From: Dokdonia donghaensis DSW-1 | GTDB taxonomy: Bacteria > Bacteroidota > Bacteroidia > Flavobacteriales > Flavobacteriaceae | Assembly (NCBI RefSeq): GCF_001653755.1 | Contig: NZ_CP015125.1 | Location: forward strand, 432,001-496,000 | DNA length: 64,000 bases | Direction: 5' to 3' | Part shown: piece after piece, positions 16,657 through 25,281 of the stretch | Position numbering within the stretch: position 1 is the first letter of the stretch | How the letters are laid out: the number at the start of each line of letters is the position of its first letter | The notes under the pieces: generated by a model | Told to the model about the DNA's origin: nothing | Seen by the model: the letters and a program-made list of their open reading frames with translations, nothing else | The model's database searches: none | Made by a program: the position numbers and the translations under genes

Positions 16657-18068
16657 TGGATAGCTCTCAGTCTAAAAATATCGTAAGGTCCCTATACCTT
16701 AGTTTTTTTTCTACCCTAGCAGTCATCTTGCTTATAGGCGCGCTTTACCTGGCATCACAATACTCACAAAAATGGATTGTGCATACTAATGAAGTAAAAG
16801 CTCAAATACATAGCGTATCAGAAACCATACTTAAAGCCGAAACTAAGTTAAGGGGTTATCTCATAAGTAAAGATCCCGACTATCGTGTAGACTACAAGGT
16901 AGAAGTTGCAAAACTCAATGAGCGCTTAAATGCTCTAGAAGAAAAAATAGAAGATGATTCCGTACAGGTTAAAAACCTAAAAAAAATGCGCAGCCTGCTT
17001 AACCAGCGCATTATGGGAATGAATGATAATCTAGACAACTATATACTACGCACTCCAGAAGAAAACAGAAAAAAATCTGGTAGAGCAGAAACGCTTCAGC
17101 TTATAGAAGATATTGAGCGTATGAAGAATGTAATGCTCATAGAAGAAAATGAAATTTTAAAAGATCGCAAGTCTACATACGATAACATCTATGTTTTAAG
17201 TCTTATAGCACTCGTAATAGCATTATTACTTATGTTATATAATGTATATGCTGTAAAGAAGCGTCTTATACCTCTCTTCTCAAGACTAGCCGAAAACAAT
17301 GATAAACTTATTGAACTTGTTCACTCTAGAGATGATGAGATTGCCCTCAAAGAGGCACAAATGGCAATGAATGAGGATCTCATACACGAGATGGAAAATA
17401 AGAATAAACAACTCAACCAGTTTGCATACATTGCCTCTCACGATTTACAAGAACCCTTGCGTACTGTAGATAATTTTATAGACCTTTTTGAAGAAGATTA
17501 TGCAGACAAGCTAGACGGAGAGGCTGCCACTTACTTTGGCTTTATAAAAGGTGCTACTTCTCGTATGAAAACACTTATAACGGGTCTCCTTAACTATAGT
17601 AGACTAGGTAGATCTGGATCACGATCTAAAGTAGAGCTCTCTCAACTTATAGAAGAGATTAAGATAGACCTAGGCCCAAAAATAGAAGAAACACAAACTG
17701 TCATTACTCACGACACCTTACCCATTATACCTGGTTACCCTGTAGAACTAAGGCAGCTATTTACAAACCTTATTACTAACGCAATTAAATTTACACCTCC
17801 AGAGCGTACCCCAAAAATTCATATAGGACTTAGCGAGACTAAGCTATATTATAGATTTGAAGTTATAGATAATGGTCTAGGTATTAAAAAGGAACACCTT
17901 GAGAAGGTGTTTAATATGTTTACCAGATTACACAGTGCAAAAGATTATGAAGGTACTGGTATAGGTCTCGCTTTCTGTCAAAAAATTGTAGAACTCCATA
18001 AAGGAAAAATAAGCGTATCATCTACTATAGGTGAAGGGAGTACTTTTACCTTTACATTAAAAAAATAA
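16656..18068 (+). CDS. CHASE3-type sensor histidine kinase
   Basis: A 470-residue membrane kinase. Transmembrane helices at about 12-33 and 178-199 enclose a helical extracellular domain with AETKLRGYLISKDP, typical of CHASE3 sensors. A coiled coil (about 200-255) leads to the HisKA dimerisation helix with phospho-accepting H262 (YIASHDLQEPLRT). The HATPase domain has N-box NLITNAIKF, G1 DNGLGI, F-box and G2 GTGIGLAFCQKI. This DLQEP kinase class is the phytochrome-like HWE-distant family often paired with single-domain receivers. It is coupled by overlap to the upstream receiver gene and followed 4 nt later by a second one, so the three form a phosphorelay module. Signal unknown. Confidence 0.92.
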   Translation: MDSSQSKNIVRSLYLSFFSTLAVILLIGALYLASQYSQKWIVHTNEVKAQIHSVSETILKAETKLRGYLISKDPDYRVDYKVEVAKLNERLNALEEKIEDDSVQVKNLKKMRSLLNQRIMGMNDNLDNYILRTPEENRKKSGRAETLQLIEDIERMKNVMLIEENEILKDRKSTYDNIYVLSLIALVIALLLMLYNVYAVKKRLIPLFSRLAENNDKLIELVHSRDDEIALKEAQMAMNEDLIHEMENKNKQLNQFAYIASHDLQEPLRTVDNFIDLFEEDYADKLDGEAATYFGFIKGATSRMKTLITGLLNYSRLGRSGSRSKVELSQLIEEIKIDLGPKIEETQTVITHDTLPIIPGYPVELRQLFTNLITNAIKFTPPERTPKIHIGLSETKLYYRFEVIDNGLGIKKEHLEKVFNMFTRLHSAKDYEGTGIGLAFCQKIVELHKGKISVSSTIGEGSTFTFTLKK

Positions 18069-18072
18069 CCAT

Positions 18073-18492
18073 ATGCAACCACTAAGAGAGATATTACTTA
18101 TAGATGACTCTGAGTCTGATAACTTTGTACACTCTAGAGTCATAAAAAAAGCAAAAGTTACCGCAAAAGTGACAATAAAATACTCTGGTGAAGAAGGTCT
18201 CGATTACCTTAAAACGTTAATAGATGAGGACTACCCAAAACCTGACCTCATCTTTTTAGACATTAATATGCCGGGTATGGATGGATTTGAATTTTTAGAA
18301 CATTATGAGAAGCTAGAAATTAATCAGAAAGCAGGTGTTGTTATCGCAATGCTCACTACCTCAACATCACCAGTAGATAAGCAAAAGGCAGAGAAGTATC
18401 CTTTACTGTGTCACTTTGATAACAAGCCACTGACAAAAGAAAGTCTTATGAAGATATTGCGTGAGCAATTTCCAGGCAGATTTGATGACTAG
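18073..18492 (+). CDS. Single-domain response regulator
   Basis: A 139-residue receiver protein with no output domain. It begins LREILLIDDSESD and has acceptor D63 (LIFLDINMPGMDGFEF), a TTS switch residue stretch and NKPLTKE with the conserved Lys. Stand-alone receivers of this form (LDINMPGMDGFEFLEHY) often follow a DLQEP kinase and either pass phosphate on or act as a phosphate sink. It is the third gene of the RR-kinase-RR operon, 4 nt behind the kinase. Its last 4 bases overlap tail-to-tail with the stop of the minus-strand hydrolase gene, and no terminator hairpin is seen here, so the two transcripts must overlap. Confidence 0.9.
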   Translation: MQPLREILLIDDSESDNFVHSRVIKKAKVTAKVTIKYSGEEGLDYLKTLIDEDYPKPDLIFLDINMPGMDGFEFLEHYEKLEINQKAGVVIAMLTTSTSPVDKQKAEKYPLLCHFDNKPLTKESLMKILREQFPGRFDD

Positions 18493-19490
18493 TTACCTTT
18501 AATTCGTTGCCATAAATCTATGAGTAGCTTCTTTCCATTTTTTGGTGTAGGCCGGTCTTCGGTGGCGGTTATGGTGCCATCGTTTTCTGTAAGAAGGTAT
18601 CTAAACACAAACTGACTATCATTTTCATCATTTGAAATAAGGCCAAAACGGAGGTCATTATACACCCAGCTCTCTTCCTCTTTTTCTAAAATGTACCATC
18701 CTTCAGAAATGGCAATGAGGCGTTGCACCTCATCTCTCTCAATCCACTTTTGGGCTTGCGTTCTTTTTTTAGGAAACGTTTTATAAACTATAGGCTGAGA
18801 GTCAAAAAATGAGTAGTCACCTATAAGGTAAGCATCCTGGGTATCAACATTAATATTCCATAAAACCGTGTTGAGCGGCGCAGGTCTGGTCGAGATTTTA
18901 GTATACGTAATTCCTTGCTCTTGCAATGACGCTTCTACTTTATGGTTTACTGCAAATTTTATAAGAACTGTAAATAATAAATAAGCCGTACTGAGATAAA
19001 TACCTAGGTTGTTAGTACGCTTTCGCGAAAGCGTATCTCTACCCCTTGTAGCAGCTGCAATAACACATATGAGAAATGGCAGTGTGTATAAAGGGTCCAC
19101 CACAAAAATGCTATTAAAAGCAACTCTCCAGTGAAAGGGCCAAAATATTTGTGTTCCCCAAGTGGTGAATGCATCTAAAAGCGGATGTGTAAACAGGCCC
19201 CAAAAGAAAAGTTTTGACCACCCAGTCCAACCTACGTCTGGTCGCTTTTTGATCTGATGGACAAGCCACCCAAAAAACGGTGCGGCTATGAGTGCAAAAA
19301 TGATGCTGTGGCTAAAGCCTCTGTGCATCTCTGTTGCTGTAATAGTATCTGTAAGATATCTCCACACCACATCTAGATCAGGTATGGTACCAGCTATGGC
19401 TCCCCAGAGCATTGCTCTATTACCTACCTTTTTACCTAAAACAGCTTCTCCTACCGCTGCACCTAGTACTATTTGAGTTAGACTATCCAC
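18489..19490 (-). CDS. Membrane-bound metal-dependent hydrolase (YdjM/DUF457 family)
   Basis: A 333-residue membrane protein starting MDSLTQIVLGAAVGEAVLGKKVG, the standard opening of the YdjM/YbcI family, with GTIPDLDV and HRGFSHS (metal ligands D and H), and THPLLDAFTTWGTQIFWPF as further conserved metal-site signatures. Several hydrophobic helices lie between residues 20 and 185; the C-terminal 150 residues are soluble. Family members are annotated as inner-membrane hydrolases of unknown substrate. The start is GTG at 19490, 16 nt after the mutS-like gene, so it is the last gene of this operon. A perfect palindrome copy (19016-19035) encodes DTLSRKR in a cytoplasmic-looking loop between two helices. 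Confidence 0.88.
   Translation of the reverse strand: MDSLTQIVLGAAVGEAVLGKKVGNRAMLWGAIAGTIPDLDVVWRYLTDTITATEMHRGFSHSIIFALIAAPFFGWLVHQIKKRPDVGWTGWSKLFFWGLFTHPLLDAFTTWGTQIFWPFHWRVAFNSIFVVDPLYTLPFLICVIAAATRGRDTLSRKRTNNLGIYLSTAYLLFTVLIKFAVNHKVEASLQEQGITYTKISTRPAPLNTVLWNINVDTQDAYLIGDYSFFDSQPIVYKTFPKKRTQAQKWIERDEVQRLIAISEGWYILEKEEESWVYNDLRFGLISNDENDSQFVFRYLLTENDGTITATEDRPTPKNGKKLLIDLWQRIKGN
19016..19035. repeat. 20-bp palindrome, copy 9, inside a gene
   Basis: Perfect copy within the membrane hydrolase gene; translated as DTLSRKR. Confidence 0.98.
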
Positions 19491-19506
19491 TTTTGCATTA
19501 TTTGTA

Positions 19507-21279
19507 TTAATCTACTATACCCATCTTTTTAAGAAGAAAACTTGCATTCATATTTTGACAAATGCCTTCCTTAAAGGTATAGTCAAAAAATAACTCGTCA
19601 TCTATAATTTGTGCATCAAAGTAGTAGTTCTTTACCTCTGCAAGATCGTTTGCGGCCTCACAAAGACTTAAGTCGTGTGTTGCTATAATACCCGTTGCCC
19701 CATTACCTACCAGCTTGTCTATAAACTTACGGGAGCCAGCAGCTTTATCTGTACTATTTGTTCCTTTTAGAATTTCATCTAGTATGATAAAATAGCGCTC
19801 GTTTACAATCTCATCTACTATAAACTTAAGGCGCTTGAGCTCACTAAAGAAGTAACTCTCATCATCTGTAAGGCTATCTGTAGTGCGCATACTAGTGATG
19901 AGTTTTATGGGTTTATAAACTGCCTCACTGGCACAAACAGGCAAGCCTATGTTGCTCATTACAATTTGTAAAGCGACGGTGCGTAAAAAAGTACTTTTAC
20001 CAGCCATATTTGCTCCTGTAACTATAAAAAACTCATCATCTTTTATAGTAATATCATTAGTCACAGCAATGGCAGGATCTAGAAGCGGGTGTGCCGCTCC
20101 TTTTACACGTAAGGTTTCTCCAGCTGCTACAATTTCTGAAAAGACGTGATGACTATGATTAAAGGTATAATTACCCAAGCTATTGTAAGCGTCAAAAAAT
20201 GATATCACCTCAAACCAGTCATTTACCGCCTCTCGATTTGTAGTAATCCAGTCTTCTATCTTGCACACAACACCTATATCACGCAGAAAAAACCCATTAG
20301 TTATAAGCCCTACTAATATGTTATTACGTTGATCTAGGGCATCAAGGTGTCTTGAGAATTTTTTTAAAATACCAGAACTTGCTTGTACTTCTGTAATGAC
20401 TTTTTTTCTTTTATTATTAAGAAGTGTACTCGTAAACTCTTGAGTTTCTATCTCTGCAAGTAAACTTGCATATTGAGTAAATGTAGTTTGTATAGCACTT
20501 GTATGCGCCGAAAGTAACCCTATGTTTTTTACATATCGCCCACTTATTAATAAACCAATACCAAAAATGACAAATACCCACCAGCCGGCAATAAATCCTA
20601 AAAAATAAGCTCCAACTACTGCGAGCGAAATTACAGAAAAGACCTTTGTAAAAACTTTCATCATACTAGGTACAAAAGTGGTATACTCTTGTAACCAGCT
20701 TACAACAGCCTGCGCAGAGACATCTGTTTTTACAAGCGATGCAATAGCTCCATATCTAAGTCTCCAGCTGGCAAGTGTACTAAGCTCCTTTACGGCTTCT
20801 TGCTTCTTTTTAATCTCTAGTGTATCATTAGAGAGCATCATCTCTGCAAGTCTTGCAGCGCCACTCTGTAGCGCTGTACGATTAAAATATTGATAAAAAG
20901 AACCACGGCCAAAAAGGTCTATATCTTGACTATATAAATGCTCCGGATTATGAAACTCACTCCCATCTGGTAAATCTGTAAAATCTCGTTCTAGTACTTT
21001 AAGCTCTACTTCACTACGCGCTATTAGTGCTTTAAGGAGATCTCGCTCGTGCTGTAACTTACTATGACGCCCCACTAGTATTACAAATGCAACAATACCC
21101 AATAGTATACAACCTATAAGCAATTGCGTATTACCGAGGCTAAAGTATATACCAGCTCCAGTAGCTATAAAAACGGCAAGACGCACAGTACTTGACACAT
21201 TGAGTTTTGTCTTGACTTTAGATAATTCTTGACTGTGTTGTGTTATTTGATCCTTATAAAAGGTAGTAGGTGTATTCAT
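19507..21279 (-). CDS. MutS-related membrane-anchored ATPase
   Basis: A 590-residue protein with the MutS ATPase domain at the C-terminus but no mismatch-recognition domain. Walker A GANMAGKSTFLRT (about 417-429), the MutS-type helix, Walker B YFIILDEILKGTNSTDK and the ATHD signature are all present. The N-terminus contains two hydrophobic pairs (about residues 30-70 and 215-260), so the protein is probably anchored in the membrane, unlike MutS1, MutS2 or Smf. Homologues of this length occur throughout Bacteroidota with unknown role. It starts 1 nt after the MmcQ-like gene and belongs to a five-gene operon whose other members give no obvious repair link. Confidence 0.9.
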   Translation of the reverse strand: MNTPTTFYKDQITQHSQELSKVKTKLNVSSTVRLAVFIATGAGIYFSLGNTQLLIGCILLGIVAFVILVGRHSKLQHERDLLKALIARSEVELKVLERDFTDLPDGSEFHNPEHLYSQDIDLFGRGSFYQYFNRTALQSGAARLAEMMLSNDTLEIKKKQEAVKELSTLASWRLRYGAIASLVKTDVSAQAVVSWLQEYTTFVPSMMKVFTKVFSVISLAVVGAYFLGFIAGWWVFVIFGIGLLISGRYVKNIGLLSAHTSAIQTTFTQYASLLAEIETQEFTSTLLNNKRKKVITEVQASSGILKKFSRHLDALDQRNNILVGLITNGFFLRDIGVVCKIEDWITTNREAVNDWFEVISFFDAYNSLGNYTFNHSHHVFSEIVAAGETLRVKGAAHPLLDPAIAVTNDITIKDDEFFIVTGANMAGKSTFLRTVALQIVMSNIGLPVCASEAVYKPIKLITSMRTTDSLTDDESYFFSELKRLKFIVDEIVNERYFIILDEILKGTNSTDKAAGSRKFIDKLVGNGATGIIATHDLSLCEAANDLAEVKNYYFDAQIIDDELFFDYTFKEGICQNMNASFLLKKMGIVD

Positions 21280-21280
21280 A

Positions 21281-21637
21281 TTATAGCGCCTTTAACTCGG
21301 CTTGAAGTTTTTTTGTCATTTTTGAAACCACTAGGTTATATGAGTGGTCTGTAAGCTCAATAAGTAACGAGACGGGTAGCGATTCTAGTACGCAGGTGTT
21401 CCAGTGTGTTTTGTTCATATGCCAGCCAGGAGTAATGGCGCCGTCGTGCATCTCACGCAGTTCTACAGCGCGATCTGGGTCGCATTTAAGGTTTACAGCC
21501 AGAGGCACGCGCTCTAGTCCACACACGGCAAACATCTTACCCATTACCTTAAAAACGAGCGTATCTGCATCAAAGGGAAACGCTTCTGTTACGCCCTTTT
21601 TACTCATACAATATTCTCTAAAGGCCTCTATATTCAT
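21281..21637 (-). CDS. MmcQ/YjbR family protein
   Basis: A 118-residue protein of the MmcQ/YjbR fold: MNIEAFREYCMSKKGVTEAFPFD at the N-terminus, LVFKVMGKMFAV, LNLKCDP-like VNLKCDPDRAVELRE and PGWHMNKTHWNTCVLE in the core are all family signatures. These small proteins resemble the CyaY-like fold and are sometimes annotated as DNA-binding, though direct function is not established. The ATG overlaps the stop of the upstream P-loop gene by ATGA (21634-21637), and the MutS-like gene follows after 1 nt, indicating strict co-translation. Confidence 0.9.
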   Translation of the reverse strand: MNIEAFREYCMSKKGVTEAFPFDADTLVFKVMGKMFAVCGLERVPLAVNLKCDPDRAVELREMHDGAITPGWHMNKTHWNTCVLESLPVSLLIELTDHSYNLVVSKMTKKLQAELKAL

Positions 21638-22122
21638 CCTTTTTTGATATATGCGATTATACGCTCAGCACTTGTGAGCGGTTCAAACCAAGTTTCCATA
21701 AATTCAAAATCGGCTGGTGAGACGTCAAATTGATATGTCGTCCCTTTTTCTAGATTGCGATGCGTCACGCGCTGCTGTCTAACTTCTTTATCTATGTCTA
21801 AAAAGTGTAACTGGAAAGGGATTTGTTGCGCTTTCGCGAAAGCGTAAAAACGTGCTCTCCTATCTGCTTTTGCAAATCCTAAATCAAGTATAGCTGGCGT
21901 ACCTGCCTCGTGTAACTGGATGATAAGTGACTGTATCATCTCATCGCTACGGTTAATACGTTCTAAAAACCAGTCTACACCATCTGTCTCTTTCTTGTCA
22001 TCTAGAAAGAGCGTCTTGTTCCAATAATCTATAGAGAATATGACACCTTTTACCTCTTTTTTAAGAGCGAGGGCATAGGTTGTTTTACCCGCGCCAGTGT
22101 TACCTGTAATGAGATGTATCAC
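21634..22122 (-). CDS. P-loop kinase-like ATPase
   Basis: A 162-residue AAA_33/zeta-toxin-like kinase fold protein. Walker A GNTGAGKTTYAL is at residues 7-18, an acidic IDYWNKTLF follows near residue 32, and a lid region rich in Arg (FAKADRRARFYAF and RQQRVTHRN) completes a small-molecule kinase pattern. The substrate is unknown. Start is GTG at 22122, which overlaps the stop of the DUF4230 gene as TAGTG. A palindrome copy (21827-21846) inside the gene encodes YAFAKAQ at the lid, a region where the family tolerates insertion. Confidence 0.85.
   Translation of the reverse strand: MIHLITGNTGAGKTTYALALKKEVKGVIFSIDYWNKTLFLDDKKETDGVDWFLERINRSDEMIQSLIIQLHEAGTPAILDLGFAKADRRARFYAFAKAQQIPFQLHFLDIDKEVRQQRVTHRNLEKGTTYQFDVSPADFEFMETWFEPLTSAERIIAYIKKG
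21827..21846. repeat. 20-bp palindrome, copy 10, inside a gene
   Basis: 19/20 match within the P-loop kinase-like gene; translated as YAFAKAQ. Confidence 0.97.
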
Positions 22123-22742
22123 TAGGCTTCTATTTTAGGTTTACTCGTTGTAGTGTCTGATATTTCTAGTGATGAGTAGTCTAGTTTCCACCCTATGGTT
22201 TCTACCAGCTTTTGCATTAATTGCACCGTCTCAAATGCTTGAGATTTTGCCTCTTCATACAAGCCGCTTTGTGGTATTTTATCACGTATGTGCTGCTTTG
22301 CTTCTCTATTAATCTCGGTAAGATCTGTACTGGTAAAAGGGTTTGCCCAGCCTTCTTTCTTGTCATAATACTTAAAATCTGTCTCTACAGATAATAACTC
22401 AGGATCTGGAAATCCAAAGAGTTTTATGGTTCTATTCTTATCATCTGCCTCCATCTTTATTTTAGTAAGATCAAAACCTATATGCGCCTTTGCATCTATG
22501 AGTACAATGGCTTTTTTTGATCCCAATAAGAGGTTCATCCATTTATTTTTGAGGCCTTCGTAGTGGTATATTTCGGCAAAATCACCTTCTACGGTTATGA
22601 ACTTGCACACCGTGCGTATGCGCTCCATAAGCACTACAGATTGTGCGTGAGCATCTGGAGTTTTTGATTTACCAGAAAACCAGTTGTATAAAAAATATGA
22701 GAGTACCGCTCCTATTGCGAGCCCTATAAATACTAATTCCAT
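22122..22742 (-). CDS. DUF4230 family membrane-anchored protein
   Basis: A 206-residue protein with one N-terminal transmembrane helix (about 3-20) and a DUF4230 body (TVCKFITVEGDFAEIYHYEG ... KKAIVLIDAKAHIGFDLTKI ... NRTIKLFGFPDPELLSVETDF). DUF4230 proteins are membrane-attached with a hairpin-like beta domain of unknown function. It is the first gene of the operon: a -7 box TATCTTTA at 22747-22754 ends exactly 4 nt before the ATG, predicting a leaderless message. The P-loop gene is coupled to it by an overlapping TAGTG. Confidence 0.88.
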   Translation of the reverse strand: MELVFIGLAIGAVLSYFLYNWFSGKSKTPDAHAQSVVLMERIRTVCKFITVEGDFAEIYHYEGLKNKWMNLLLGSKKAIVLIDAKAHIGFDLTKIKMEADDKNRTIKLFGFPDPELLSVETDFKYYDKKEGWANPFTSTDLTEINREAKQHIRDKIPQSGLYEEAKSQAFETVQLMQKLVETIGWKLDYSSLEISDTTTSKPKIEA

Positions 22743-22746
22743 AAAG

Positions 22747-22754
22747 TAAAGATA
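22747..22754 (-). promoter_or_regulatory. -7 box of the DUF4230 operon
   Basis: TATCTTTA on the minus strand, ending 4 nt before the ATG. Confidence 0.55.
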
Positions 22755-22781
22755 CTAAAAGCCCCCTTAGACCTGTATACA

Positions 22782-22818
22782 TAAAAATGCCAGCTACTCG
22801 CGATAGTATGCTGGCATT
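22782..22818 (-). terminator. Terminator of the carboxypeptidase-regulatory-domain gene
   Basis: On the minus strand, stem AATGCCAGC / GCTGGCATT with inner TACT/AGTA pairs, followed by a short T tract; 30 nt beyond the stop at 22848. Confidence 0.8.
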
Positions 22819-22847
22819 ACCTTAATTATGATATGGGAGGTGAATTG

Positions 22848-24359
22848 TTACTTACTTTCTGACTTAAAGCTCTGTATGGCCGCATTAGGCTCCATAATAG
22901 TGTACCCTTGCCAAAAATTGGGGTCATAGTTAGGCAAGTAGGTGGCTTCTATCTCTTCACTCTCTGTTACATTTTTATAAGTAGGCTCGTCTATTACCAC
23001 AGAGTTAAACACGACAAGCTCTTTTTTTGAGTAACTCGTAGTTGCAAACTCTATCTCCATTGCAACTTCATTTTGTTTTCTTCGGCCTGCAACGTTTTTA
23101 TTTTTTTCGATGATTTTAAGTGGTCTATCTATCCCTACTTTCTCACCATCTTCTAGCTCCATATATCGTAGTGAGTAGCCTCCATTTTCATCTTTTGCAT
23201 AGATGCTCTTGCCTCTATACAAGTACTTCTTATAGCTTATCCCGAACATCCCAAAGCTAGAGAGTTTACGCACATTCTCATACTCTAGACGCATTACAGC
23301 ATAGTCTTCTGTATTAATGTACAGGGTGCCTTTAAAATCTTTTCTTCCCTTAGGTTCAAAATCTATCACATAAACAATAGCATCTCCTATAGATGTAAAC
23401 TCCTTTTTTGTAAAACGGTAACGGTTAGACTTTGTTAAAAAATCTAGCTTTGTATCTTCTTTATAAAACATAGCTTCAAAAAGATCTGAAAGATCAGACT
23501 TTATACTCGCTGTGATGGCCTGTTCTTTATCATTTTCATCTTGCTCTGTATCTACCTCAATTTTGAGTCCGCCGTTTGAGCTACCCATCTTTGTAGAGTC
23601 GTCTACCTCTATGGTTGTGCCTATAATCCCAGATTTAATTTTAAAATATGAATCTGCTTTTACATTCTTCTCAACAATCTCTTCTAGTCTTTTACCAAAA
23701 CTCTCTACACCTACATCCCTCTTACTTTTATCATAGAGCTTTGCCGCTTTATCAATAACAAGTTTTTGTTTATTGTAGTTGCCAGCAAGCGTACCTACAG
23801 ACTCGCTGTAATAATCACTTTTCTTTTCGACCGCTCCCACCAGGCTGTCCATAAATGCTTGATTAAACTCTGGAATGGTTGTCTTTTCTACCTCAACATC
23901 CATTTTATCCATAGTATTAGACGCAGATTGTCTAAAAAATATTTTTTTCTCGGTAAGTGTGTTAGGATAATTTGTGGCAATATTTTCTTTTACACGCGCT
24001 ATAACATCTTCTGCCTCTAGCGGATTATTGGTAAGAAAAACGTTGTCTAGCTCGTTAGTCTTTATCTTTAATTTTATAATTGTATCTCCTACTTTTTTAG
24101 GTAAAATAGCTATCTCCTCATATCCCATAGAAGAGATATATACAGAGTCTTTAAGACTTGCTAGTTTACGTTCTCCTATAGTAAAGATGCCTTCCTCATT
24201 TGTAATAGTACCAGTATTTTTAGACAGCTTTACGGTTGCAAACGGGATAGGTTCATTAGTACGCGCGTCGTGTACTGTTGCATTAAATGATTGTGCAACT
24301 GCTGCAGCTGCATATGTACCTATAAGGAGTGTTAAGATAAATTTTATAAGTGCCGTCAT
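22848..24359 (-). CDS. Secreted carboxypeptidase-regulatory-like domain protein
   Basis: A 503-residue exported protein: signal peptide MTALIKFILTLLIGTYAAAAVAQ, then a CarboxypepD_reg-like beta domain at about 24-105 (FNATVHDARTNEPIPFATVKLSKNTGTITNEEGIF), and a long beta-rich part without a TonB receptor barrel, ending WQGYTIMEPN. This is the arrangement of a DUF5686-related or outer-membrane-associated protein common in flavobacteria; function is unknown. A rho-independent terminator (22782-22818) follows the stop, and a terminator and another gene lie upstream, so it is transcribed alone. Confidence 0.8.
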   Translation of the reverse strand: MTALIKFILTLLIGTYAAAAVAQSFNATVHDARTNEPIPFATVKLSKNTGTITNEEGIFTIGERKLASLKDSVYISSMGYEEIAILPKKVGDTIIKLKIKTNELDNVFLTNNPLEAEDVIARVKENIATNYPNTLTEKKIFFRQSASNTMDKMDVEVEKTTIPEFNQAFMDSLVGAVEKKSDYYSESVGTLAGNYNKQKLVIDKAAKLYDKSKRDVGVESFGKRLEEIVEKNVKADSYFKIKSGIIGTTIEVDDSTKMGSSNGGLKIEVDTEQDENDKEQAITASIKSDLSDLFEAMFYKEDTKLDFLTKSNRYRFTKKEFTSIGDAIVYVIDFEPKGRKDFKGTLYINTEDYAVMRLEYENVRKLSSFGMFGISYKKYLYRGKSIYAKDENGGYSLRYMELEDGEKVGIDRPLKIIEKNKNVAGRRKQNEVAMEIEFATTSYSKKELVVFNSVVIDEPTYKNVTESEEIEATYLPNYDPNFWQGYTIMEPNAAIQSFKSESK

Positions 24360-24465
24360 AAGATTGTTGTTTTATATATAGACGCAACAAAAATTAAAAT
24401 GGTTGCCTAAGTTTTTATAAAGACGCTATAAAAGCCTAATTGTTACTTAAGCAATTAACTATCAG

Positions 24466-24499
24466 CAATAAAAAACATCCCGTAGGATGTTTTTTATTG
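24466..24499 (-). terminator. Terminator of the 51-residue protein gene
   Basis: Stem CAATAAAAAACATCC / GGATGTTTTTTATTG with loop CGTA, starting 3 nt beyond the stop codon. Symmetric, so active in both directions. Confidence 0.85.
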
Positions 24500-24502
24500 T
24501 TC

Positions 24503-24658
24503 TTAGCTCTCTTTAAGAGCTTTCATTTTTTCTTTGGCAACTTTAAGTCGCTCTTGGCTCGCTTCTCTTTTTTCGCGCTCTTTCTTTTTCTTGCGATCCA
24601 TAAGTTTAGAATGCTTTGCCTTATTCTTTGTGTTTTTTGGTGTTCCTCTCTTTGCCAT
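24503..24658 (-). CDS. Small highly charged protein (51 aa)
   Basis: A short gene, easily missed by gene finders. It encodes 51 residues starting MAKRGTPKNTKNKAKHSKLM and continuing with a run of Arg, Lys and Glu (DRKKKKEREKREAS). A perfect -7 box (TATATTTG, 24663-24670) ends 4 nt before the ATG and a strong terminator hairpin (24466-24499) starts 3 nt after its stop, so it is a complete transcription unit. The protein would form a charged helix and could bind RNA or ribosomes; I do not recognise a named family. The open reading frames on the other strand in this region are shadows of it. Confidence 0.75.
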   Translation of the reverse strand: MAKRGTPKNTKNKAKHSKLMDRKKKKEREKREASQERLKVAKEKMKALKES

Positions 24659-24662
24659 ACTG

Positions 24663-24670
24663 CAAATATA
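24663..24670 (-). promoter_or_regulatory. -7 box of the 51-residue protein gene
   Basis: TATATTTG on the minus strand, full consensus, ending 4 nt before the ATG. Confidence 0.65.
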
Positions 24671-24677
24671 CTATAGG

Positions 24678-25280
24678 TTATGTATTTGCCTCTTTAAAAG
24701 CTTCTTGCATTTCTACAAATGCAGCCACAGGGTTTTGTGCATTCCATATACCTCCCAGAGCGCCTACTCCTTTAAAGCCAAGTGCCACTGCCTCTGGGGT
24801 GGTTACGGCATTAATACCTCCCATCCCTACAATAAACTTCTCACTAGCTCGTACATCAAACCCACGACCTTGCATATCACTTTTTGAAATGGCTGCAAAA
24901 ACGGGACTTAGAATTGTGTAATCAAAAGTTACAGCCTGAGCTTCTAGATCTTCTAACTCGTGGTATGATGATGATACTTTTTTATTCGATTTCGCGAAAG
25001 CGGAAACATACCCCTTTAACCGAGTTTCTTGAGCTCTCCACATTGCTTCTTCAAGATGCACACCACGCAAGTCAAATTGCTCACAAAGCTCCCCGTGATA
25101 GTTATGCGTCATTATGCGGTTGTGATATTGAGCCTCTACTTGATTTAGGTATGTAATATGATCATCAAGGCTTGCCTCTGGTTTTCTAAAATGATAGTGG
25201 GTTAATCCTGCTTCAAATAACTGGTGAAGCATCTCTATTTCATCTGGGGTGGTATGCTCTGGAGAAATTAATAAAATCAT
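24678..25280 (-). CDS. Thiamine-phosphate synthase family protein (ThiE/TenI-like)
   Basis: A protein of about 200 residues with the (beta/alpha)8 fold of ThiE/TenI: ISPEHT, LTHYHFRKP, RIMTHNYHGE, LRGVHLEE, TILSPVF and the phosphate-binding end VGMGGINAV and GFKGVGALGGIW. The true ThiE pyrophosphate loop motif is incomplete, so it may be a TenI-like or otherwise divergent homologue. I chose ATG 25280, one nt after the trxA stop; an upstream in-frame start (25304) would overlap trxA. A diverged palindrome copy at 24985-25004 (17 of 20 positions) encodes SAFAKS in a surface region. No thiamine-pyrophosphate riboswitch is visible nearby. Confidence 0.82.
   Translation of the reverse strand: MILLISPEHTTPDEIEMLHQLFEAGLTHYHFRKPEASLDDHITYLNQVEAQYHNRIMTHNYHGELCEQFDLRGVHLEEAMWRAQETRLKGYVSAFAKSNKKVSSSYHELEDLEAQAVTFDYTILSPVFAAISKSDMQGRGFDVRASEKFIVGMGGINAVTTPEAVALGFKGVGALGGIWNAQNPVAAFVEMQEAFKEANT
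24985..25004. repeat. 20-bp palindrome, copy 11, inside a gene
   Basis: 17/20 match within the ThiE-like gene; one core base changed; translated as SAFAKS. Confidence 0.85.
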
Positions 25281-25281
25281 A

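Noticed and set aside
18489..18492. Frameshift or fused genes at the tail-to-tail overlaps (also 45415-45418)
   Set aside because: Both genes in each pair end with family-typical C-termini; simple 4-nt convergent overlaps.
24440..24921. Open reading frames on the plus strand here
   Set aside because: They mirror the 51-residue gene and ThiE-like gene on the minus strand and have low-complexity Phe/Leu/Ser composition.
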